A stretch of DNA of 64,000 nucleotides from Aquimarina latercula DSM 2041 (lineage in GTDB: Bacteria > Bacteroidota > Bacteroidia > Flavobacteriales > Flavobacteriaceae), in contig NZ_KE387187.1 of assembly GCF_000430645.1 (NCBI RefSeq), positions 211,265 to 275,264 of the forward strand, given 5' to 3'. Below the pieces are notes generated by a model. It was given only the letters and a program-made list of their open reading frames with translations, was not told the origin of the DNA and searched no databases. The position numbers were made by a program, and so were the translations under genes. Below, in pieces: positions 57,114-64,000 of this stretch. Every line of letters starts with the position of its first letter. The stretch's first letter is position 1.

Positions 57114-59423
57114 ATGAAAAAAATTCCCCTGATTCTAATTTTATTTAGTTTTGTTATTTCTGCTCAACGTTCTGAAATACCTTGGAACAATGGAGATGGA
57201 TACAAAAAAAACTATAAAGTAGATGTTGCAAAAACATTAAAGACTAAGAATATTAGTGATTATTTTACTAAACAAAATCAAAATTTTAAAATTCCCGCTC
57301 AAAAAACAACAAAGACCTTATCCATAAATCCAGTGGTTAATGGAATAAACATTGCATGGGTTAATTTTGGGCGTGATGTCGGTGTAGATCCTTTTAGTGG
57401 AGGAAATTATAGACCTGACCTAACAAAATTTTCCGAAGTTATGGATTTTGTTGTTCAAAACGGTGGTAATATAGTTAGATGGTGGTATCATACCAATGGC
57501 TCTACTAATCCCGCATTTTCCAATCAAAAGGTAATTCAGAATCCCCAATTTTTTCACGATGATGTACTCGAAATCTTGGATTTAGCAGAATCCAAAGGCT
57601 TAAAAGTACAAATTTGCCTTTGGTCTTTTGATATGTTAAAAGATCAATGGGGCGTCGATGCTGCGGCAAATAAAAAACTACTTACCGAAGAAACATTTAC
57701 TACTGCTTATATAAACAACGCGCTTACTCCTCTTGTTAATGCTATTGGCAATCATCCTGGACTATATGCTTGGGAGATATTTAATGAACCAGAGGGCATG
57801 ACAACAGAATACGCTGGACATTGGGAAGGGTTCTTACAAAAGGTAGAAATGCCTGTTATCCAAACTTTTATTAACAAAACCGCTGGTGCAATTAGAAGAG
57901 CGCAGCCGAATGTTAAAATCACCAATGGGGCGCTTGGATTACTTACAAATATGGAAGATTCGAACAAAGGTTTTTGGAATGCCTATACAAATGTCAACCT
58001 CACTAATGCAGGAGGTGATCAAGATGGTTATTTGGACTTTTACAATATTCATTATTATAAATGGGCCAAGGTAGCAGGATCACCTTTTCATAACCCTTTT
58101 GATTCTGGTAAAATTGATAAGGCAACCGTGGTTGGTGAATATTATCCAGATGATCTTATACTATCGGGAGTTCCTGCTATTAACACTAAAGACCTTGGAA
58201 CAAAATTAATGGATAATTCATGGGCCGGATCTCTTGTATGGTCCTGGACAGATAGATCGTCATCTAGGGATAAAACTAATATGGCTTCAATAATTAGTAG
58301 TATTAGCAATCATTCTTCAGGTGGAGATGGCTCTGATGATCAAAACACCACCTTAGAAGCAGAACTAGCTAATTTATCCGGAAGCACTTCTATTAAAAAT
58401 AACACTTCTGCTAGTAGCGGAAAATATGTGCAATTGGGTTCTTCGCCTTCTACAATTACTTTCGCAATCAATAATGTTCCATCTAATGGTAACTATAAAT
58501 TAACAATCACACACCGATCCTTTAATGGCAACTCAAGTTACGGTAACAAAAATCAATATGTTAAGTCCAGCGCCAGTAACAATGCGGTAGACTTCTTATT
58601 TTCGGCATCAAATGACTGGAGAGAAGATTCATTGGACTTATATTTAAATGAAGGAGATAATACAATTACAATCATCGCCCATTGGGGATATACAGATATT
58701 GATCACGTCAGTATTAACCTGCCTTCTACAACAACGAATAATAATGGATTAATTAAAGATGGTACTTACTATTTAAAATCATCAGTTAATTCGCAACGCC
58801 TGATAGCACCAAAATGGGCGAGTTATAATACCCAGATGAATAACCCAGGAAATTATAATGATCAAAGATGGGTATTTAAACACCTAGGTAATAATGTATA
58901 CACCATTCTTAACAAAGGAACTAAAAGATACTTACAAGTAAAGAATGGAGAATGTAATAATAAAGTTAACGTTTATTCCTCATTATCCGCATCAGGTGAA
59001 AACACAAAATGGAAAATTATCTATCGGGGTGACGAAACATACTCTCTGAAACCAATGAGTTGCCTATCCAGAGCCCTAGATAGAGACGGTGGGGCTACTA
59101 ATGCTAATATCCATCTATGGAATTACATTAATACTAATAATAACCAAAAATGGAAAATTCAGTTCTACAATAATGAAAACAAAATATTTAATCAAAAATC
59201 AAATACTGATTTAAAAATATATCCTAATCCAACTGTAAGCAACCTAAAAATTGAAGGACTAGAAATAGGAAGTAATATATTTATTTACGACCTATTGGGT
59301 CGCAAAATTCTTAACCGAAAAACTAACACTGAAACTGAAAATTTAGATGTCTCAAACCTAAAACCTGGATATTACAATATATCAGTACTGGGTAAAAAGA
59401 AAAAAATATTTCTTAAAAAGTAA
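57114..59423 (+). CDS. GH5-like glycosidase with CBM, ricin-type trefoil and T9SS sorting domain
   Basis: A 769-residue secreted enzyme, paralogous in its N-terminal ~400 residues to the two-barrel protein. The signal peptide ends near ISAQ and the same SEIPWNNGDG-like spacer follows. The GH5-like barrel has acid/base Glu225 in IFNEPEG and nucleophile Glu342 in VVGEYYPDD. A CBM6/35-like module comes next (from LEAELANLSGSTS, about 420-545). A ricin-type beta-trefoil module (from GTYYLKSSVNSQRLI to NQKWKIQFY, about 555-690) and a T9SS sorting domain (DLKIYPNPT to IFLKK) close it. No PKD or second barrel is present. Substrate is probably the same as that of the paralogue; not assigned to a subfamily by eye. 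Confidence 0.87.
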   Translation: MKKIPLILILFSFVISAQRSEIPWNNGDGYKKNYKVDVAKTLKTKNISDYFTKQNQNFKIPAQKTTKTLSINPVVNGINIAWVNFGRDVGVDPFSGGNYRPDLTKFSEVMDFVVQNGGNIVRWWYHTNGSTNPAFSNQKVIQNPQFFHDDVLEILDLAESKGLKVQICLWSFDMLKDQWGVDAAANKKLLTEETFTTAYINNALTPLVNAIGNHPGLYAWEIFNEPEGMTTEYAGHWEGFLQKVEMPVIQTFINKTAGAIRRAQPNVKITNGALGLLTNMEDSNKGFWNAYTNVNLTNAGGDQDGYLDFYNIHYYKWAKVAGSPFHNPFDSGKIDKATVVGEYYPDDLILSGVPAINTKDLGTKLMDNSWAGSLVWSWTDRSSSRDKTNMASIISSISNHSSGGDGSDDQNTTLEAELANLSGSTSIKNNTSASSGKYVQLGSSPSTITFAINNVPSNGNYKLTITHRSFNGNSSYGNKNQYVKSSASNNAVDFLFSASNDWREDSLDLYLNEGDNTITIIAHWGYTDIDHVSINLPSTTTNNNGLIKDGTYYLKSSVNSQRLIAPKWASYNTQMNNPGNYNDQRWVFKHLGNNVYTILNKGTKRYLQVKNGECNNKVNVYSSLSASGENTKWKIIYRGDETYSLKPMSCLSRALDRDGGATNANIHLWNYINTNNNQKWKIQFYNNENKIFNQKSNTDLKIYPNPTVSNLKIEGLEIGSNIFIYDLLGRKILNRKTNTETENLDVSNLKPGYYNISVLGKKKKIFLKK

Positions 59424-59432
59424 ATAAAATGA

Positions 59433-59476
59433 TAAAAGCAGAGGCTGAATCTTTTAAACTCATCACCTCTGCTTTT
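59433..59476. terminator. Bidirectional hairpin between convergent genes
   Basis: An 11-bp perfect stem (arms 59433-59443 and 59466-59476, core AGCAGAGG/CCTCTGCT) has AAAA/TTTT at its base and a 22-nt loop. It lies between the stops of the glycosidase (59423) and the EF-hand lipoprotein gene (59519) and can serve both. The T-tract is short. Confidence 0.7.
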
Positions 59477-59518
59477 CATATACGAATAATATATAATAGC
59501 TAACTCATAAATATCGCT

Positions 59519-60403
59519 CTAATTACCGCTTACTGCATTATATCTCTTCGAAGATGCATTAATTCCTGGTTGCCACGTTCTAGTAAACTTAGCCATGTTA
59601 TCCTGAACTACTTGGGGTAAATCTCCAGCATATTTATCCAATGCGCCATCTCCTAAATATAAGCCAACATATGCCAAAACATCATCAGTAGCCAAACCAC
59701 CATTAATAGTGAAAATTGGTTCTAAATTCAAAACTTGTCTCGGATCAGAACCTTTTGCTTGACTAGCCTCGTTTCTTGTTAATAAACCATCATTATTAGT
59801 GTCTAATAAATTAGCAAAATCTACAGCATATTGATTTCCTGTTTTACCACCCACACTAATTCCTTCGAACAATTTTTTCATATAAATAATGAAATCGCTT
59901 TTCGTCATTGATGGATTTATCGGAGGAACATTACCCTGATAACCACATAATTCAACAAACTGATCATCAATATTGATACCTAAATTTCTTTCAATGTCTA
60001 GGACAGCTTCTCTAGTATTACACGGGTTACTTACTACGCCTTTTACACTAACAAAAAGCTTATCACTATTTAAACATCCAGCATTACCATTACCTACATA
60101 GGTAACACAAGCTTTATTACCAGGATTATAAATAAAGTCACCACAAATAGTATCATTATCGGAATCATCCTCATTATCATCGTTGTCATTGCTATCTGTA
60201 GTAGAATTACATCCTCCTGATACAGCTTGGCCGGAATCTATCCAACATCTTCCACAAGCTTCAAAGGAATAATCATCAGGACAAGTTGACTTTCCATTGA
60301 CAATAATTTTAGATACTGAATCACCTGTTTCATTAATACTCTCATTTTCGCAACTTGAAAATAAAAGCATACTAATAATTGTAAATACTAAAAGAAATCT
60401 CAT
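59519..60403 (-). CDS. EF-hand-containing lipoprotein of unknown function
   Basis: A 294-residue protein with lipobox LLFSSC followed by ENES, compatible with surface export. A cysteine-rich segment (CPDDYSFEACGRCWIDSGQ) follows. A low-complexity acidic linker of Asp, Glu, Asn and Ser (about residues 68-85) comes next. The folded C-terminal half contains a calcium-binding EF-hand/dockerin-like loop (LDTNNDGLLTRNEA, about residue 196). I do not recognise the rest. The gene converges with the glycosidase and is divergent from the CXXCH lipoprotein gene across 184 bp, which may hold a shared promoter region. Confidence 0.75.
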   Translation of the reverse strand: MRFLLVFTIISMLLFSSCENESINETGDSVSKIIVNGKSTCPDDYSFEACGRCWIDSGQAVSGGCNSTTDSNDNDDNEDDSDNDTICGDFIYNPGNKACVTYVGNGNAGCLNSDKLFVSVKGVVSNPCNTREAVLDIERNLGINIDDQFVELCGYQGNVPPINPSMTKSDFIIYMKKLFEGISVGGKTGNQYAVDFANLLDTNNDGLLTRNEASQAKGSDPRQVLNLEPIFTINGGLATDDVLAYVGLYLGDGALDKYAGDLPQVVQDNMAKFTRTWQPGINASSKRYNAVSGN

Positions 60404-60587
60404 AATTAAAAAATTTAAATTGGTTTAAGTTTGTAAAGATCATATAGTATAAAATAATACTTAAATATTACCATATTTTATACCACTTACCTAACACGTT
60501 TCTACCACGCATACCTATTAGTTTAATCGTTGAACCTTAATTTTTAATTAAAAAGCTTTTTTTTTACTTCACAATTTAAAAATCAAT

Positions 60588-62000
60588 ATGAAAAAAAAAA
60601 TTAGTAGTCTCGGGTTTATTATGCTATTAATAATAAGTTGCGGAAAAAAAAAACAAATTTCTACTAAGTATACCCACATTACCGACACGATAATTTACCA
60701 GAAATTAGGAGGAACACAGGTAGGCGATTTTATTTGTCCGAAAACAGTGAATGATGTAATTATACAATTAAATAATCTCAATCCTAAGGCAAATGTTGGT
60801 AAACCTGAAATGACCATACAGGGTCTACATAACTATATAAAAGAAAATAATATAACTACGATAACTCAATTGTTAAATTCTCTACCTGATCATTATAAGA
60901 ATAATTTTTCATTAGTAGAAATAACCAAAGGGGATGGCCAGTCTTCATTACAATATCCTAGGATAGTACTTTTTGGACCTGACGGACATTTATTAATGAA
61001 CATTAGCACGAAATCTAATGATCCAAAATATGAGCTTTTGGATTGTGCTGAATTAAATATCGACAATGGAAATTGGGAATTTTCTCAATTTGATTTTACT
61101 TCAGAAAAACCAGTACTGCACAGAAACCCTAAATCTTGTATTAGCTGTCATGGTGAAAACCCTAGGCCTACTTGGGGAACAAATATGGACTGGCCTGGAG
61201 TATTTGGAGACAATGAAGCTTCTGGACCTAATGGAGAAGCATTATCCTTTAGGCATGCGATGCGCATGAATGAAATACAAAAGGGTAATGGAGGCTCAGA
61301 TCGATTTAATTTTTTAGAATGGGAAAATGAAAAATTAACCTCAGGTGGAGTAAGAAAAATAGCTAACAATAATTTTGGAGCCGAATTATTAGTTTCTAAT
61401 ATGCACATAGGAACAGCTACCGCAAGAGGCATCTTTTTAAGAATGAAACATTATAAACCAAAACTTTATGAGGAGCTTAGAGAAACTTTCTTACTTTTGG
61501 GCTATGATTATATGTTTAACGGACTCTTAAGTGATATGGAGAGGAGAAAACTATATCATAAATATGACCTAAATTCAATTAACCCTCTAAAAAATTTATT
61601 CGCAAAGACTGGGATCGATATGGAAGAAGCTTTTTCACTAAGTACTCTAGCCAAAAAGGAAAAGCCAAAATTACGATGGAGTCTTGGTGCAGGAACTTTA
61701 GAAGATCTCGTTTTTCTGCAAATTTTAGACGATTTATCAAATGACAATATTGAGGTAAGAAACATTTTAGCTTCCCTCCCTAACAATTCAGGAATTTTCA
61801 AATGTAATGGTTTAGGAAAGAATATCCTTGAAGTAGTACAGTTCAAAATGCTACATATGTTCCATCTAAAAGGAGCTGCTAGATATCAGGTTAACAAAGT
61901 TTATTACCCTCAGGATGCAGAAAATATTAAAAGTAAAGTTTTTGAACCCATATATGATCATTTAATAAAATTCCTAAGGAATAAGGAATTTAAAGCATAA
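60588..62000 (+). CDS. Lipoprotein with a single CXXCH haem-binding motif
   Basis: A 470-residue protein with an N-terminal lipobox (LLIISC, then GKKKQ, lacking acidic residues and so possibly facing the periplasm). One c-type haem motif is present, CISCH at Cys184-His188 within RNPKSCISCHGENPRPTWG. A mostly helical C-terminal region (residues ~260-470) follows. The protein is much larger than a simple cytochrome c, and no known domain is recognised outside the haem site. Similar single-haem lipoproteins of unknown role occur in marine bacteria (from memory, uncertain). No oxidoreductase neighbours are present, so the electron partner is unknown. It is monocistronic and ends in the IS200 relic on the other strand. 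Confidence 0.75.
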   Translation: MKKKISSLGFIMLLIISCGKKKQISTKYTHITDTIIYQKLGGTQVGDFICPKTVNDVIIQLNNLNPKANVGKPEMTIQGLHNYIKENNITTITQLLNSLPDHYKNNFSLVEITKGDGQSSLQYPRIVLFGPDGHLLMNISTKSNDPKYELLDCAELNIDNGNWEFSQFDFTSEKPVLHRNPKSCISCHGENPRPTWGTNMDWPGVFGDNEASGPNGEALSFRHAMRMNEIQKGNGGSDRFNFLEWENEKLTSGGVRKIANNNFGAELLVSNMHIGTATARGIFLRMKHYKPKLYEELRETFLLLGYDYMFNGLLSDMERRKLYHKYDLNSINPLKNLFAKTGIDMEEAFSLSTLAKKEKPKLRWSLGAGTLEDLVFLQILDDLSNDNIEVRNILASLPNNSGIFKCNGLGKNILEVVQFKMLHMFHLKGAARYQVNKVYYPQDAENIKSKVFEPIYDHLIKFLRNKEFKA

Positions 62001-62014
62001 TTTATATGGTAAGA

Positions 62015-62457
62015 TATTTACTAATAAATTCAATTGATCATTTTTATGTAAGACTTCATATTCCTTTTCTTTTCCTTGATTTTTGACAAATTGAGCTATT
62101 ATTTTTTCATTACTATGCCAACCAACTGTAGTTATATAAAAACCACTACCCCAAAATGAACCTCCCCAAAGAGCTCTTTTAACTCCTGGAACTTGAAAAA
62201 AAAATCTCTCTAGCTGTTATACTTTCAATCGTCCTAGCTATTTTAGTTGAACCATAGATTAGGACACTTTGAAGTAAAAAATGCACGTGATCCTTGTCAG
62301 ATCTTATTTCTAAAAGATTAATCTCGCACCTATCATATATGGCTAGATAAGTTCGTTTCAAAATTTGATCATCCTTTGGACTTAAAACGGAACGACTATG
62401 TTTTGTAGAGCAAAACAAATGATATAGCAACAAAGAAACGTTGTGACTTTTGTGCAT
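62015..62457 (-). pseudogene. tnpA: IS200/IS605-type TnpA transposase, frameshifted
   Basis: Minus-strand Y1 (HUH) transposase. The first 92 codons contain the HUH motif in SDKDHVHFLLQS and the TIESITAREIFF segment. The reading frame is lost at a run of nine T residues (62196-62204). After removal of one T the normal C-terminus is readable (FQVPGVKRALWGGSFWGSGFYITTVG, split over several turns, then AQFVKNQGKEKEYEVL). That part normally carries the catalytic tyrosine (QFVKNQ region). The stop after QL-LL is also lost. It inserted just behind the haem lipoprotein gene. Confidence 0.85.
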
Positions 62458-62464
62458 CTAGGAG

Positions 62465-62482
62465 CTTGAGCTCACGCTCAAG
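62465..62482. repeat. Hairpin at the left end of the IS200-type element
   Basis: CTTGAGC (62465-62471) and GCTCAAG (62476-62482) form a 7-bp stem with a TCAC loop, just outside the 5' end of the TnpA relic. IS200-type elements have no terminal inverted repeats but carry such subterminal hairpins, which TnpA recognises, so this is probably one end of the element. Confidence 0.55.
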
Positions 62483-62542
62483 ATTACCATTGTTTTTCGT
62501 GAGAGGCAAACATCAGGATATTAAACCCTCCTAGAAGAACAG

Positions 62543-62576
62543 AAAAGCTTGATAAAATTCTTTATCAAGCTTTTTT
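62543..62576. terminator. Hairpin terminator behind the GH26-like gene
   Basis: A perfect 14-bp stem (arms 62543-62556 and 62561-62574, core AGCTTGATAAA) with a 4-nt loop lies 27 bp beyond the GH26-like gene's stop. The T-tract is strongest on the plus strand and shorter on the minus strand, so it may serve both directions. Confidence 0.75.
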
Positions 62577-62602
62577 AATATCCATTATCAAATTACACAA
62601 AA

Positions 62603-64000
62603 TTACAGTCGATTAATCAAAAGTCTTTCAATATAGGTCGTTTGATTGATTTTTATAGTTACAAAGTACGTTCCTTGCTGCAAATGCCTTATATCAATCA
62701 TATTATCACCCGAAGTTTTAAAGATAGGTTTTGGAATTGAATTAATTCTCCTACCATTAATATCTAAAATATAAACCGCATTTATTTGCTGGTTATTATC
62801 TGTGTGGATATAGATATAGTCGTTGCTAGGATTTGGTGAGATCTTTGGTTTTGAAGTTATGATCGATACATTTTCTCCTAAGGATTGATTTGCTTTTTCA
62901 GAAGATCTAGAATTCAATAAAGTACTATTTAAAGAATTGCTTCCATGGAGCCATACGGATTTGTTTATTTCATTTTTCCATTTATTAGCGATGGTGTTGT
63001 TAATTTGAACACCAGCTCTTCCCCAGTACCCATTCTCTATATTACCTTGCCCGAACAAGGCAGTATCATCCTCCCAATTGGTATTGATATAATGAACCTG
63101 TCTGATAACATCTTTGTTAACATATATATATTCGAAAAATGAAGCATACCATTCATTCCAAATTTGAGATGCTGTTTTTGACTGACAGCTTGATGCTGCA
63201 GTTCCATCCCAAACTTCAGAAATATTACAGTTATTTAGATTCAGAAGGTCATACCCTTGAGGAGTTGATTCTGCAATATATACAGGTTTGTTTCTGCTTC
63301 TTGCAAATTGAACCACTTCATTTGCTTTGTCTCGTTGTGTAGGAATTCTAGGTTCCATATTGCTATTTTCATCCGCCGTTATAAACCAAGATAATCCTAC
63401 CCAGTCTACATAACTGTCACCAGGGTACCAGCTGGAAATATCTCCAAAGTCTCCTTCTCCAAATCTTATATCCAGAATATCATCAACTGGTGAAGCAGAG
63501 GATTGCCATACAAATGCTACATTAGTTACTCCTTCTGCCCTTAGTACATCAACAATTCTTCTATAAGCGTTAATATAATTAGCTCTGACTTCGTATCCTA
63601 CGTTCCAGTTTCCATCAAATTCATATGCTATTCTTAAATATATAGCTTTATTGGAGTATTTTTTGAAGAATACTGCCAATCTTTTAATTTCATTATCCCA
63701 TTTTCCTTGTCCTATTTGATCGAGACAACCCTGACACCAATAATTCACTCCGTTAGCTGTATTTTCTCCTTCAGTCATGCTAAGCCCAATAGACAGGCTT
63801 GAATTCTCATATCCCAGTATTGTACTACGGCTATTTAAAGGGCCTGCTCCCCAGTCCACATCTATAGTGGATCCATCACCATTTCTTGCAATACTCCCAT
63901 TAGTTGTTTCTCCTAGTCCACCATATTGTGGAAATTGAGATGATAGCAAACTATAAAATGCTATATACGTTGCAGTACCGCCCATTTCAGGAAATCCTTT
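62603..64000 (-). CDS. GH26-like glycosidase with T9SS sorting domain (5' end cut by the window)
   Basis: The 3' part of a secreted TIM-barrel enzyme; the frame is open to the right edge, so start and signal peptide lie outside. Conserved segments are RIAYEFDGNWNVGY, with the acid/base Glu at 63620-63622, NVAFVWQSS, VDWVGLSWF, and PVYIAESTPQG, with the nucleophile Glu at 63269-63271, 117 residues apart. These are typical of the GH26 beta-mannanase/beta-glucanase group. The C-terminus is a T9SS sorting domain (KISPNPSNDYIYI to LLINRL). Activity on beta-mannan is the most frequent in this family and would fit the GH5-like neighbours, but the exact substrate cannot be read. Confidence 0.85.
   Translation of the reverse strand, partial: KGFPEMGGTATYIAFYSLLSSQFPQYGGLGETTNGSIARNGDGSTIDVDWGAGPLNSRSTILGYENSSLSIGLSMTEGENTANGVNYWCQGCLDQIGQGKWDNEIKRLAVFFKKYSNKAIYLRIAYEFDGNWNVGYEVRANYINAYRRIVDVLRAEGVTNVAFVWQSSASPVDDILDIRFGEGDFGDISSWYPGDSYVDWVGLSWFITADENSNMEPRIPTQRDKANEVVQFARSRNKPVYIAESTPQGYDLLNLNNCNISEVWDGTAASSCQSKTASQIWNEWYASFFEYIYVNKDVIRQVHYINTNWEDDTALFGQGNIENGYWGRAGVQINNTIANKWKNEINKSVWLHGSNSLNSTLLNSRSSEKANQSLGENVSIITSKPKISPNPSNDYIYIHTDNNQQINAVYILDINGRRINSIPKPIFKTSGDNMIDIRHLQQGTYFVTIKINQTTYIERLLINRL

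Noticed and set aside
62179..62457. A 92-codon minus-strand open frame as an intact small protein
   Set aside because: It is the N-terminal part of IS200-type TnpA, with the rest readable after a one-base shift.
1..64000. CRISPR arrays, tRNA or rRNA genes, phage genes
   Set aside because: No regularly spaced repeats, cloverleaf-like sequences, ribosomal RNA signatures or phage structural proteins were noticed.

Overview
The window is low-GC DNA from a marine Bacteroidota, most likely a Flavobacteriaceae member of the Aquimarina type (inference). Evidence: seven predicted secreted proteins end in type IX secretion (T9SS) C-terminal sorting domains, and SusC/SusD/SusE-like proteins, a hybrid two-component regulator, Bacteroidota -7 promoter elements (TAnnTTTG), and Bacteroidota-type IS relics are present. 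No rRNA, tRNA or CRISPR array was seen.

Layout. (1) 1-1.7 kb: 3' part of a sulfatase and a small membrane protein. (2) 1.8-22.9 kb, all on the minus strand: an exopolysaccharide/capsule locus. It begins with an outer-membrane barrel protein, WbpD-like and WbpB-like enzymes for a 2,3-diamino-uronic acid sugar, a Wzx flippase, glycosyltransferases, and a polytopic GT-C/Wzy candidate. A set of amino-acid/amide-type enzymes follows (asparagine-synthetase-like, ATP-grasp, FemAB-like), then a DUF354 protein and a deacetylase. A second transcription unit holds a sugar transferase, Wza and the Wzc tyrosine kinase. Downstream lies a 1,089-residue T9SS cell-surface protein with a triplicated unknown module. 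(3) 23.2-25.0 kb: a DUF4397 T9SS protein between two strong terminators. (4) 25.1-42.1 kb, minus strand: one long galactan utilization operon. It encodes a T9SS glycan-binding protein, SusC, SusD, SusE, GH53, GH2, GalE, a Na+/sugar symporter, GalM, and two more GH53 enzymes, ending at a near-ideal terminator. (5) 42.3-51.3 kb: the control and Leloir section, with an HTCS sensor-regulator, a wrecked LacI repressor gene, a HAD phosphatase, galT and galK. A NUDIX-winged-helix regulator (NrtR/AraR type) is divergent from galK, and a perfect 33-bp-arm palindrome sits between them. (6) 52.2-64 kb: a second carbohydrate island, probably beta-mannan directed. It holds two paralogous multimodular GH5-like enzymes (one with a second TIM barrel), a 5'-truncated GH26-like enzyme, an EF-hand lipoprotein, a single-CXXCH lipoprotein, and two decayed insertion sequences.

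How the parts work together (inference from families). Extracellular and surface GH53 endo-galactanases cut beta-1,4-galactan (type I galactan, the pectin side chain). SusCDE and the T9SS binding protein capture and import oligosaccharides, and GH2 releases galactose. The symporter moves galactose inward, and GalM, GalK, GalT and GalE convert it to UDP-glucose/glucose-1-P. The HTCS probably senses the oligosaccharide and acts at a pair of 15-nt direct repeats upstream of the operon. The NUDIX regulator probably acts at the galK palindrome, with the LacI gene as a lost earlier controller.

The most unusual items are the palindrome combined with the apparent lack of a standard start codon in the NUDIX regulator, the amide/amino-acid enzyme set inside the polysaccharide operon, the two-barrel glycosidase, and the triplicated module of the surface protein.
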